A stretch of DNA of 64,000 nt from Paraburkholderia sabiae (lineage in GTDB: Bacteria > Pseudomonadota > Gammaproteobacteria > Burkholderiales > Burkholderiaceae): NCBI RefSeq assembly GCF_030412785.1, contig NZ_CP125295.1:1984001-2048000 (forward strand), read 5' to 3'. The first letter of the stretch is position 1. The number at the start of each line of letters is the position of its first letter. Shown piece by piece: positions 1-7,940 of this stretch. A model generated the notes under the pieces. The model was given only the letters and a program-made list of their open reading frames with translations, made no database searches and was not told where the DNA came from. A program made the translations under genes and the position numbers.

Positions 1-1
1 G

Positions 2-898
2 GTCGCCGTGGGCTATTTCAATGCGGGCACGTCGCTCGGCTCGCTGTTTGCGCCGCCGCTCGTCGTGTTCCTGTCGCTGCGCTACGGCTGGCAGAGCGCA
101 TTCGCCGTGACGGGCGCGCTGGGTTTCGTGTGGGCCGCACTCTGGTACGTGTTCTATCGCGCGCCCGGCGACCACAAGCGCATCGGCGAGAAAGAGCGCG
201 CGACCATCATGGAAGGGCAGACGCCGCCCGCCGCTCACGCCCAGGACAAGCGCCGCATCCGTGAAGTGCTCGGCACGCGCCGTTTCTGGGCGATCGCACA
301 GGCGCGCTTTTTCGCGGAGCCGGCCTGGCAGACCTTCAGCTTCTGGATTCCTCTCTATCTCGCCACCGAGCGTCACATGGACCTCAAGCAGATCGCGCTG
401 TTCGCGTGGCTGCCGTTCCTCGCGGCGGACCTCGGCGGCCTGTTCGGCGGTTATCTGTCGCCGTTCCTGATGAAGCGGCTGCGCGTGCCGCTGATCTGGT
501 CGCGCATCGTGGGCGTCGTGCTGGGCGCAGTCATGATGATCGGCCCGGCGTGCATCGGGCTCGTCGCGTCGCCGTACGAAGCGATCGCGCTCTTCTGCGT
601 CGGTGGCTTCGCGCACCAGATGATTTCCGCGCTCGTCAACACGCTCGCCGCCGATGTCTTCGAACCCGGCGAAGTCGGCACGGCGGCCGGCTTTGCGGGT
701 ATGGCGGCGTGGATCGGCGGTCTTGGATTTTCGCTGATGGTCGGCGCGCTCGCGGACAAGATTGGCTACACGCCGCTGTTCGGCGCGCTCGGCGCCTTCG
801 ACCTGATCGGTGCGACGCTGCTCGTGATCCTCATGCGTGGCGTGACGCGCGACGCCCGTCTGCAACGCGCCGGAAGCGGCGCGGGCAGCGCGGCCTGA
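2..898 (+). CDS. MFS transporter, 3' part (N-terminus outside window)
   Basis: The frame is open from the first bases and ends in TGA, so the gene begins upstream of the window. The visible 298 or so residues are hydrophobic with a repeating membrane-segment pattern. Early on there is a G-T-S-L-G-S-L-F-A-P-P stretch like that of anion:cation symporter-type MFS proteins (ExuT/glucarate transporter relatives), and a short cytoplasmic loop rich in charged residues lies near residues 55-85. It is probably an inner-membrane sugar or sugar-acid:H+ symporter. A GH31 glycosidase starts 23 bp later and a porin follows, which suggests a co-transcribed uptake and cleavage set. The substrate cannot be read from sequence. 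Confidence 0.85.
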   Translation, partial: VAVGYFNAGTSLGSLFAPPLVVFLSLRYGWQSAFAVTGALGFVWAALWYVFYRAPGDHKRIGEKERATIMEGQTPPAAHAQDKRRIREVLGTRRFWAIAQARFFAEPAWQTFSFWIPLYLATERHMDLKQIALFAWLPFLAADLGGLFGGYLSPFLMKRLRVPLIWSRIVGVVLGAVMMIGPACIGLVASPYEAIALFCVGGFAHQMISALVNTLAADVFEPGEVGTAAGFAGMAAWIGGLGFSLMVGALADKIGYTPLFGALGAFDLIGATLLVILMRGVTRDARLQRAGSGAGSAA

Positions 899-921
899 AC
901 TGACTGACCTGGAAACACATC

Positions 922-3363
922 ATGGCTACGTTGAAGAATCGACCGCAGTTTTCCGTCTCCGACGCTGGCGCCGTGCAAGCGGGCGCGGGGCAAGCGGGTA
1001 ATCCCGTCGTACTGTCCGCCGACGACGGCGCACGCATCGAACTGTTCGTGCTCGCCGACGACATCATCCGCGTGCTGGTGCTGCCGAACGGCGAACTGCG
1101 CGGCCCGCGCACCTGGGCGATTGCGCCCGGTCTGGACGACGTGCCGCTCGAAGGTCGTGACCGGCGCGACCTGCAAGGATTCGAGCCCGTCGTGTACAGC
1201 GCGACGAGCGACGCGGACCGGCTCGTCGTCGAAACGTCGAAAGTGCGTCTGACGGTCACGCTCGATGGCGGCTTCTGTTCGTGGGACATCGCGCGCGACG
1301 GCGCGTGGCATCACGTGATGAGCGACCGCAAGACGCAGGCGTATAACTTCGGCTGGTGGGACGAGCGCGTCTATCACTACGTCGAGCGGCGGCGCGGCGA
1401 AATGTACGTGGGTCTCGGCGAGCGTGCGGGCACGCTGGATCGCGCGAACCAGAGCTACGAGATGCGCAACATCGACGCGATGGGCTACAGCGCGCGCCAC
1501 ACGGACCCGCTCTACAAACACATTCCGTTCTACGTGACGTGGCAGCCGCAGACGTCGCTGGGTTTCGGCCTGTTCTACGACACGCTCGCCGATTGCCGTT
1601 TCGACATGGGCCGCGAGCTGGACAACTATCACGGCCACTACCGGCATTTCGTCGCCGAGCATGGCGATCTCGATTACTACTTCATCGCGTCGGCGGATAC
1701 GCCGCTGCATGCGGTGCGCCGCTTCACGTGGCTCACGGGCCGGCCCGCGCTGATGCCGAAGTGGGGCCTCGGCTATTCCGGCTCGACGATGAGCTATACC
1801 GACGCGCCCGACGCGCAGCGCCGCATGGGCGAATTCATCGAACGTTGCCGTGAGCACGACGTTCTGTGCGATTCGTTCCATCTGTCGTCGGGCTATACGT
1901 CGATCGGACCGAAGCGCTACGTGTTCAACTGGAATCACGAGAAATTCCCGGACATCGAAGGTTTCGTGCACGGTTATTTGCGCGAGGGCGTGCGCTTGTG
2001 CCCGAACATCAAGCCGTGTCTTTTGCAGGATCACCCCGCGTTCGATGAAGCCGCGAAAGCCGGTCTGCTGATCCAGTCGCGCGACGGCGAGGCGACGTGG
2101 GTGCAGTTCTGGGACGAAGTCGGCGCGTATCTCGACTTCACGAACCCGAAGACGATCGACTGGTGGAAAGCGCGCGTGAAGGACAGTCTGCTGCGCTATG
2201 GCATGGCGTCGACGTGGAACGACAACAACGAGTTCGAAATCTGGACGCCCGACGCGATCGCGCAAGGCTTCGGCGAGCCGTTCCCCGCGCAGCAGGCGAA
2301 GGTGCTGCAAACGCAGCTGATGATGCGCGCCTCACGCGACGCACAACGCGAATATGCGCCGCAAACCCGGCCGTTCCTCGTGTCGCGTTCGGGCGGCGTC
2401 GGCATGCATCGCTACGTGCAGACGTGGTCGGGCGACAACTACACGTCGTGGGAAACGCTGCGCTACAACCTGAAAATGGGCCTCGGGCTCGCGATGTCGG
2501 GCGTGTCGAACAGCGGCCACGACATCGGCGGATTTTCAGGGCCGGCGCCCGAGCCGGAATTGCTGTTGCGTTGGGTCGCGTTCGGCATTTTCCTGCCGCG
2601 TTTCAGCATTCATTCGTGGAACGACGACGGCACCGTCAACGAACCGTGGATGTATCCCGAAGCGACCAGCACGATCGCTGGCCTCATCAAGCTGCGTTAC
2701 AGGCTGATTCCGTATCTGTATGAACTGCTGTGGCAATCGCATCGCTCGTACGAGCCGGTGCTGCGCCCAATGTTTGCCGAGTTTCCGAACGATCCGCGTT
2801 GCCTCGTCGATGGCGACGACATGATGCTCGGTTCGTCGCTGCTGGTCGCGCCCGTCGTCGAGCAAGGGCAGAGCGAGCGCGAAGTGTGGCTGCCGGCGGG
2901 CGCGCGCTGGGCGTCGTACTGGAGCGGCGAAGTGTTCGACGGCGGACAAGGCATCACGCAACCCGTGCCGTTCGAACAGCCGGTGATGTTGCTGCGCGAG
3001 GGCAGCGTGATTCCGTTGAACATCGCCGAGCAGCACTTCGCGCAACGCGCCGACGAGCGTGCGTTCATGGCCGTGCCGTGCAAGGGTGAAGGCACGGCGC
3101 AAGGCGGTTGCATCGAAGACGACGGCGAAACGGAAGCCTGGCGCGACGGCGCGCAGGGACGCTGGAACGTCGTCATTGCCAGCGACGCGAACACGCTGCG
3201 CATTTCGATCGAACGCGAAGGGCAGATGCCGTTTGAGCAGAACGAGGTGCAGCTGAGCGTGCCCGCGTCCGACACGCGCGCGGCGACGTGCACGAACGGC
3301 GCAGTGACGGGCGATACGGTGGTGGACGGCTGGCGCCGTCTCACGCTGCGCCTCGCGAACTGA
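922..3363 (+). CDS. Glycoside hydrolase family 31 (alpha-glucosidase/alpha-xylosidase type)
   Basis: This 813-residue protein has the GH31 plan: an N-terminal beta-sandwich, a (beta/alpha)8 barrel and C-terminal beta domains. The nucleophile region reads STWNDNNEFEIW, putting the nucleophile at Asp434. The acid/base is probably Asp505 in WSGDNYTSWE, followed by the family motif SGHDIGGF. GH31 enzymes release alpha-linked glucose, xylose or sulfoquinovose from non-reducing ends by a retaining mechanism. No signal peptide is visible, so it should act in the cytoplasm on a substrate brought in by the MFS transporter 23 bp upstream. The length is greater than that of typical sulfoquinovosidases (about 680 residues). 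ATG 922 is the natural start. The exact substrate is unknown. Confidence 0.9.
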   Translation: MATLKNRPQFSVSDAGAVQAGAGQAGNPVVLSADDGARIELFVLADDIIRVLVLPNGELRGPRTWAIAPGLDDVPLEGRDRRDLQGFEPVVYSATSDADRLVVETSKVRLTVTLDGGFCSWDIARDGAWHHVMSDRKTQAYNFGWWDERVYHYVERRRGEMYVGLGERAGTLDRANQSYEMRNIDAMGYSARHTDPLYKHIPFYVTWQPQTSLGFGLFYDTLADCRFDMGRELDNYHGHYRHFVAEHGDLDYYFIASADTPLHAVRRFTWLTGRPALMPKWGLGYSGSTMSYTDAPDAQRRMGEFIERCREHDVLCDSFHLSSGYTSIGPKRYVFNWNHEKFPDIEGFVHGYLREGVRLCPNIKPCLLQDHPAFDEAAKAGLLIQSRDGEATWVQFWDEVGAYLDFTNPKTIDWWKARVKDSLLRYGMASTWNDNNEFEIWTPDAIAQGFGEPFPAQQAKVLQTQLMMRASRDAQREYAPQTRPFLVSRSGGVGMHRYVQTWSGDNYTSWETLRYNLKMGLGLAMSGVSNSGHDIGGFSGPAPEPELLLRWVAFGIFLPRFSIHSWNDDGTVNEPWMYPEATSTIAGLIKLRYRLIPYLYELLWQSHRSYEPVLRPMFAEFPNDPRCLVDGDDMMLGSSLLVAPVVEQGQSEREVWLPAGARWASYWSGEVFDGGQGITQPVPFEQPVMLLREGSVIPLNIAEQHFAQRADERAFMAVPCKGEGTAQGGCIEDDGETEAWRDGAQGRWNVVIASDANTLRISIEREGQMPFEQNEVQLSVPASDTRAATCTNGAVTGDTVVDGWRRLTLRLAN

Positions 3364-3430
3364 TCCAGGACATCGACACACACCACAAGGGCGGCCGACA
3401 GGCCGCATCACAAGCAGGAGACTCACAAAA

Positions 3431-4618
3431 ATGAAGACTTCGACATGCACGCGCATGCGTGCAGTGGCCCTCTCATGCCTGCCGTTTGCAGGCGCGGTTC
3501 TCTCGACGGGCGCAATGGCGCAAAGCAGCGTCACGCTGTACGGCGTCGTCGATAACGCGTTCGCCTACTCGAGCAATCAGCGCGGACATTCGAACTTCTA
3601 CATGAGCCAGGGCAACCTGCAGGCGAGCAAGTTCGGCCTGCTGGGCGCGGAGGAACTCGGCGGCGGCACGAAGGCGATTTTCCGGCTGGAAAGCGGCTTC
3701 AATTCGCTGACGGGTGCGCAGAGCAGCGCGGGTTTGATCTTCAACCGGCAAGCTTACGTCGGCTTGAGCAACGACAAGTACGGCACGGTGACGCTCGGCC
3801 GCCAGTACACGCCGTACTTCAACATGGTCGGCGCGCTCGGGCCGACGGGCGTGTTGACGGGTGCAACGGGCGCGCATCCGGGCGATCTCGATGCGCTGGA
3901 TACGACGCTGCGCTTCAACAACTCGATCACCTACGCGTCGCCGACTATCGCGGGCTTGTCGTTCGCCGCGCAGTATGGCCTCGGCGGTGTGCCGGGCAGC
4001 GTGACGAGCGGCAGCACGTTCAGCGCGGCGCTTCGCTACGATTACCAGGCGTTCTCGGCGGCGGCGGGCTACGTGAAGCTGAAGGACATCACGACGAGCC
4101 AGTCGCTCGGCAGCTTCGCGATCAATTCGCCCGTGAACAACGGCTACGCGAGCGCGAGCAGCACGCAGATGATCGCGGCCGCCGCCCGCTATAACTTCAC
4201 CCCCGATCTGATGGTCGGCGTGAACTACTCGAACGTGCAGTACGCGCCGGGTTCGCATTCGCTGTTCGCGAGCGAGGCGGTCTTCAACACGTACGGCGCG
4301 ATCGCCACGTATCGCTTCACGCCGTCAGTGATTGCCGGCATCGGCTATAGCTACACGCGTGCAAGCAAGGCGAACGGTATCGACGATCCGGCGCAGTATC
4401 ACCAGATTTCGCTCGAACAAACCTACAGCCTGTCGAAGCGCACGACGTTCTATGCGCTCGAGGCGTATCAACTGGCGCGCGGCAAGTCGCTGATTGCGTC
4501 GGGTTCGGGCACGACGATCGCGGATGCGGTGGCTGTCGTCGGCGATTCGCAGAACACGACGCCGTCGTCGGGGCCGTCGCAGTTCGTCGGGATGGTGGGC
4601 ATCCGTCACGCGTTCTGA
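3431..4618 (+). CDS. Gram-negative porin (Burkholderia/OmpC-like family)
   Basis: This 395-residue protein has a signal peptide that probably ends at AMA-QSSVTLYG, followed by the typical mature start SSVTLYGVVD. The body has alternating amphipathic beta strands, and the chain ends in the outer-membrane assembly signature GIRHAF with a terminal Phe. It should form a trimeric 16-stranded outer-membrane channel. A purine-rich ribosome site (agcaggag) precedes ATG 3431. It lies 67 bp after the GH31 gene and is followed by a rho-independent terminator, so it is probably the last gene of the MFS-GH31-porin unit and may admit that oligosaccharide. Confidence 0.95.
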   Translation: MKTSTCTRMRAVALSCLPFAGAVLSTGAMAQSSVTLYGVVDNAFAYSSNQRGHSNFYMSQGNLQASKFGLLGAEELGGGTKAIFRLESGFNSLTGAQSSAGLIFNRQAYVGLSNDKYGTVTLGRQYTPYFNMVGALGPTGVLTGATGAHPGDLDALDTTLRFNNSITYASPTIAGLSFAAQYGLGGVPGSVTSGSTFSAALRYDYQAFSAAAGYVKLKDITTSQSLGSFAINSPVNNGYASASSTQMIAAAARYNFTPDLMVGVNYSNVQYAPGSHSLFASEAVFNTYGAIATYRFTPSVIAGIGYSYTRASKANGIDDPAQYHQISLEQTYSLSKRTTFYALEAYQLARGKSLIASGSGTTIADAVAVVGDSQNTTPSSGPSQFVGMVGIRHAF

Positions 4619-4646
4619 TCTGAACGCGGTTAGATCTTTAGCGGTG

Positions 4647-4686
4647 ACGCCGGGCGTCGCGTGACGGCGATGGCCGGCGTTTTTTA
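4647..4686 (+). terminator. Rho-independent terminator after porin
   Basis: Stem ACGCCGG (4647-4653) pairs with CCGGCGT (4674-4680) and is followed directly by a T run. It ends the porin transcript and separates it from the convergent VOC gene. Confidence 0.75.
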
Positions 4687-4716
4687 TCTGCTGCGCTGGA
4701 ATGAGAATAAGCGAAA

Positions 4717-5109
4717 TCAGCCCGGCATCCGATACACAGCGCAAAGCTTGTTGCCGTCCGGGTCGCGCAAGTAGGCGAGATACACGCCGCTGGAAGCCGG
4801 GCCGCGCACGCCGGGCGGATCTTCCACCGATTGCCCGCCATTCGCGATGCCGGCTGTGTGCCAGCGATCGACCTGTTCCGCCGACTGGCAGGAAAACCCG
4901 ATTGTCCCGCCATTGGCAACCGACGCGTCCTGACCGTCGATCGGTTGCGTGACGAAAAATGCGCCGGTGCCCGTCCGATAGACATAACGACGACGGCGTT
5001 CGTTGTCGTCGTTGCGACCTTCGCCCGCGCCGAGTACGCCCAGCACGGCGTCATAGAACTGCTTCGCTTTTTCGAGGTCGTTGGAACCGACTACTACGTG
5101 ATTGAACAT
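4717..5109 (-). CDS. VOC (glyoxalase/bleomycin-resistance fold) protein
   Basis: This 130-residue protein begins MFNHVVVGSNDLEKAKQFYD, the usual opening beta-alpha unit of a VOC-fold protein, and ends with the family-typical YLRDPDGNKLCAVYR. VOC proteins pair two beta-alpha-beta-beta-beta units around a metal site and include glyoxalases, dioxygenases and resistance proteins. A putative metal His near the start (H4) and later polar residues are present, but the reaction cannot be assigned. It lies downstream of the EamA transporter gene on the same strand, with an 81-bp gap. Confidence 0.85.
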   Translation of the reverse strand: MFNHVVVGSNDLEKAKQFYDAVLGVLGAGEGRNDDNERRRRYVYRTGTGAFFVTQPIDGQDASVANGGTIGFSCQSAEQVDRWHTAGIANGGQSVEDPPGVRGPASSGVYLAYLRDPDGNKLCAVYRMPG

Positions 5110-5190
5110 TGCGTGCTTCTTCCTTCGTTGACTTGATCATGCGGGCCACAAGCATAAGCGCGACAGCCGGCTCGTCGCAATTGCGCGCTG

Positions 5191-6123
5191 TCAGGCGTCG
5201 TTCGTGACGGCTGCATGCACTTCGAGCTTGGCGCCGGCGTGCTTCTGCCAAGGCGCGGTCGCGAGCAGGGAGGCGAGCACCATCAGACCGCCGCCGATCC
5301 AGGCGGACATCGCCAGATGTTCCCCGAGCCATGCGTACGCGAAGAGCGCGCCGAAGGCCGGTTCGCTTCCCATCAACAGCGCGACGCGCGTCGGGCTGCT
5401 GCGCTTCACGGCGAAGTTTTGCGCGAAGAACGCGAACAGCGTGCACGCGATCACGAGGTAGCCGATGCTCATCCAGAAAACGCCATGTCCGACGAGCGTC
5501 GGCAGCGCGCGCCATTGGTCGGGCGCCGCAATCAGCGCAACGACGACGCTGCCGAACGTCACCGTGCCCGCCTGAATCGCCGTCACCGACAGCGGCGCGA
5601 GCGCCGGATCGCGCATCACACGTTTGGTCACGCATACCATCAACGCGCGGAGCAGCGCTGCGAGCAGGATCAGCGCGTCGCCGGTCGTCGGAACGGAAAC
5701 GCCACCGCTCACCAGCGCAGCGCCCGCCAGCGACATGCCGACAGCGAGCCACTCGACGGGCAACGGTGCTCTGCGCAGCAGCGCCCATTCGACGAGCGGC
5801 GTCAGCACGACACACAAGCTGATGAGAAACGCGGCATTCGATGCTCGGGTCATCGAGATCCCGAACGTCTCGGCCAGAAAAATGCCGAGCAACAAGACGC
5901 TCGCGCCCAACGCGCCGAGTAACGAGGACGCCTTGACATGCCGCAGCGATCGCAAGGCCGGCGACAGCACGATGAACGTCAGGCCGAAGCGCAGCGCGAG
6001 CAGCCCCAGCACGGGATAGAACGCGAGCGCGACTTTCACGACCCCATAGCTCGTGCCCCAGACCATCGCGACTGCGAGCAGCATCAGGTCGGATATCCAG
6101 AGCAGGTTTCTTTGTTTCGACAC
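5191..6123 (-). CDS. EamA/DMT-family membrane transporter
   Basis: This 310-residue protein has about ten hydrophobic segments arranged as two EamA repeats. The first opens with MLLAVAMVWGTSYGVVKVAL, the usual DMT start, and the second repeat begins around residue 160. The family exports or imports amino acids and metabolites at the inner membrane; the substrate is unknown. The start is GTG at 6123 with a GAGG ribosome site about 8 bp upstream. It is divergent from the LysR gene at 6235 across a 111-bp spacer, which makes it the likely target of that regulator. Confidence 0.88.
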   Translation of the reverse strand: MSKQRNLLWISDLMLLAVAMVWGTSYGVVKVALAFYPVLGLLALRFGLTFIVLSPALRSLRHVKASSLLGALGASVLLLGIFLAETFGISMTRASNAAFLISLCVVLTPLVEWALLRRAPLPVEWLAVGMSLAGAALVSGGVSVPTTGDALILLAALLRALMVCVTKRVMRDPALAPLSVTAIQAGTVTFGSVVVALIAAPDQWRALPTLVGHGVFWMSIGYLVIACTLFAFFAQNFAVKRSSPTRVALLMGSEPAFGALFAYAWLGEHLAMSAWIGGGLMVLASLLATAPWQKHAGAKLEVHAAVTNDA

Positions 6124-6156
6124 AGCGGACCTCGGTTTCTCTTAGAACGGTCCCGA

Positions 6157-6185
6157 TTGTCGAGTATTGCGCTGAAAACTATAAT
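6157..6185 (+). promoter_or_regulatory. Sigma-70-type promoter for the LysR gene
   Basis: TTGTCG (6157-6162) is separated by 17 bp from a perfect TATAAT (6180-6185), and the LysR start codon follows 49 bp later. The site lies in the divergent spacer shared with the EamA transporter gene. Confidence 0.6.
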
Positions 6186-6234
6186 CCGGTCTCGCGGAAC
6201 ATCTTTTATGTCGTGAATGCACAAATGAAGCGCC

Positions 6235-7161
6235 ATGAATCCCACTGAGCTTTTCGCGCTGCTGCCCGACATGGCGACCTTTGCGCGCGTCGTCGACTCG
6301 GGCAATTTCTCCGAAGCCGCGCGCCAGCTGGGCAGTACGCCGTCGACGGTCAGCCGCCAGATCAAGCGCCTCGAAGAAGCGCTCGGCACGCGCTTGCTGG
6401 AGCGCTCGACGCGGAGCATCCGCGTGACGGATTCGGGCGCGCAGGTCTACGGCTATTGCCGCGACATCGTCGGCGCGGCGTCGGGTGCGGTGGACGTCGC
6501 CGGGCAAGTGGTCGGCGAGCCGCGCGGCAAGGTCAGCGTCAGTGCGCCGATCGCCTTCGCCCGATCCGTAATCCATCCGCTGATCCCGGAATTTCTGCGC
6601 AGCTGGCCCGACGTGGACGTGCAACTGGTTTTCGCGGACCGCGAAGTCGATCCGTTGCGCGATGACGTCGATATCGTGATCCGGCTGACCCGTTCGCCTC
6701 CGCTGGGCCTGGCTGCGCGGCGGCTGGGCACCGCGAAATGGCTGCTTTGCGCGTCACGCGCTTATCTCGACGCACACGGAACGCCCGTCGAACCGCGCGA
6801 TCTCGCCCGGCACGAATGTCTGTATCTGGGCGAAACGGTCGACGACAACCGATGGCATTTCCGGCGCGGCACGCAGACTCAATCGCTGGAAGTGCGGGGA
6901 CGTTATACCGCCAACGATGTGAGTGCCCGTCTCGATGCCGCGTTGCTGGGCTTCGGGATAGCCAGCTTGCCCGACTTCGCCGCAGCCCAGACGCTGGCGC
7001 AAGGCGATCTGGTGCAGGTTCTCGCGGACTGGGAGTTCGAGGCGCGTTCCTATATGGGCCCCGTGTGGCTGCTGTATCCGCCTAATCGCTTTCTGCCTTC
7101 CAGAGTGCGGGCGCTGATCGATTACCTCGCGAGTCGCCTGCGCGACGGCACGGACGAGTGA
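6235..7161 (+). CDS. LysR-family transcriptional regulator
   Basis: This 308-residue protein has an N-terminal winged helix-turn-helix (residues 8-67, with GNFSEAARQLGSTPSTVSRQ as the recognition region). A periplasmic-binding-protein-like effector domain with LYPPNRFLPSRVRALIDYL near its end follows, and this pattern is common in the DsdC/YafC-type branch. LysR proteins usually control a divergent gene, which here is the EamA transporter (GTG 6123). A strong promoter lies 49 bp upstream of the start. The effector is unknown. Confidence 0.92.
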   Translation: MNPTELFALLPDMATFARVVDSGNFSEAARQLGSTPSTVSRQIKRLEEALGTRLLERSTRSIRVTDSGAQVYGYCRDIVGAASGAVDVAGQVVGEPRGKVSVSAPIAFARSVIHPLIPEFLRSWPDVDVQLVFADREVDPLRDDVDIVIRLTRSPPLGLAARRLGTAKWLLCASRAYLDAHGTPVEPRDLARHECLYLGETVDDNRWHFRRGTQTQSLEVRGRYTANDVSARLDAALLGFGIASLPDFAAAQTLAQGDLVQVLADWEFEARSYMGPVWLLYPPNRFLPSRVRALIDYLASRLRDGTDE

Positions 7162-7171
7162 CGTCCTGGCC

Positions 7172-7204
7172 GAGTGGCCAATGAGTGGCCAATGAGTGGC
7201 AAAT
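7172..7204. repeat. Three tandem 11-bp repeats
   Basis: GAGTGGCCAAT occurs at 7172-7182 and 7183-7193 and, with one change, as GAGTGGCAAAT at 7194-7204. The array ends 27 bp before a LexA-type box. Its function is unknown; the period equals one DNA turn. Confidence 0.8.
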
Positions 7205-7231
7205 CATCCTCCGCAGGAATTGCACAAAACC

Positions 7232-7247
7232 CTGTATGAATATACAG
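7232..7247 (+). promoter_or_regulatory. LexA (SOS) box
   Basis: CTGTATGAATATACAG fits the CTGT-N8-ACAG proteobacterial LexA operator with an AT-rich centre. It lies 33 bp before the first gene of a cassette that ends in a Y-family DNA polymerase, which is a classical SOS target. Confidence 0.8.
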
Positions 7248-7279
7248 TATCGATGTGCGATTGAAGAGGAACGTGCGTC

Positions 7280-7498
7280 ATGGATATGCGTGTGCATCAA
7301 CCCGTGGGTCATCCGATGCCGGAGATCGCGGCGTTTGTCGCGAACCTGAAGTCGGCGTTCGGCGAACGGGAAATCGACGAGGCCATCCGGCGTGGCAAGG
7401 CGGGCGAGCCGACGTTCTATGCATACGAGAACGGCCGGTCGGTGGGCACGGCAGGTTCGCCCGTGGCAGCAAACGAAGCACAGGAGAATGGGCAATGA
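7280..7498 (+). CDS. Small hypothetical protein of SOS cassette
   Basis: This 72-residue protein has no signal peptide and no recognised family. The centre (MPEIAAFVANLKSAFGEREI) looks helical, followed by DEAIRRGKAGEPTFYAYENG. The start ATG has a GAAGAGGA ribosome site. It is the first gene behind the LexA-type box at 7232-7247, and its stop overlaps the start of the next gene (ATGA at 7495-7498), which indicates translational coupling. Its function is unknown; SOS induction is inferred from the operator. Confidence 0.7.
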   Translation: MDMRVHQPVGHPMPEIAAFVANLKSAFGEREIDEAIRRGKAGEPTFYAYENGRSVGTAGSPVAANEAQENGQ

Positions 7499-7800
7499 AG
7501 GCAGGTCGTCTGTGGGTCGGGCTCGTCTTGCTCGCTATGACTTCTGCGGCGCACGCGGAGAAATACGTGGAAATCTGGAATCCGCCTGAAGCACGCGGTC
7601 ACGCGGCGGGCTCGCCGGCCCAGAAACCGGTGCGTCCGCATGCACAAAAGCCTTCGGCGCCACGGCTCGCGAGGAAAGTGACGGAACCGGGCAATGCGCC
7701 GGCGGTGCAGGGCGCGTCGTCGGTGGTATCGACGAAGCGGCCGGGCAACCGGAGTATTCCGCGCAAGATCGGTCCTGACGGCAATGTGTTTCGCGTCTGA
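7495..7800 (+). CDS. Small exported hypothetical protein
   Basis: This 101-residue protein starts with a likely Sec signal peptide (MKAGRLWVGLVLLAMTSAAHA, cleaved before EKYVEIWNPPEA). The mature part is basic, proline- and alanine-rich and ends in RKIGPDGNVFRV. I do not recognise the family. The start overlaps the previous stop by 4 bp, so it sits in the LexA-boxed cassette. An exported protein between an SOS box and a DNA polymerase gene is unexpected. Confidence 0.7.
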   Translation: MKAGRLWVGLVLLAMTSAAHAEKYVEIWNPPEARGHAAGSPAQKPVRPHAQKPSAPRLARKVTEPGNAPAVQGASSVVSTKRPGNRSIPRKIGPDGNVFRV

Positions 7801-7940
7801 CGGAGGCGGGCAGGCGGCTGTCGCTTGATCCGGGTTGCACGGGCAACTTGTTAAACTGCTTGTTCTCGCTTGCCCAAGCGTACATGCCACGTTTGGCGCG
7901 CTTGCAGCGCAATCCTCCATCGCAAACCGCATCGCGCATC

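Noticed and set aside
7172..7204. CRISPR-like repeat array
   Set aside because: The units are contiguous 11-mers with no spacers, and no cas genes occur in the window.
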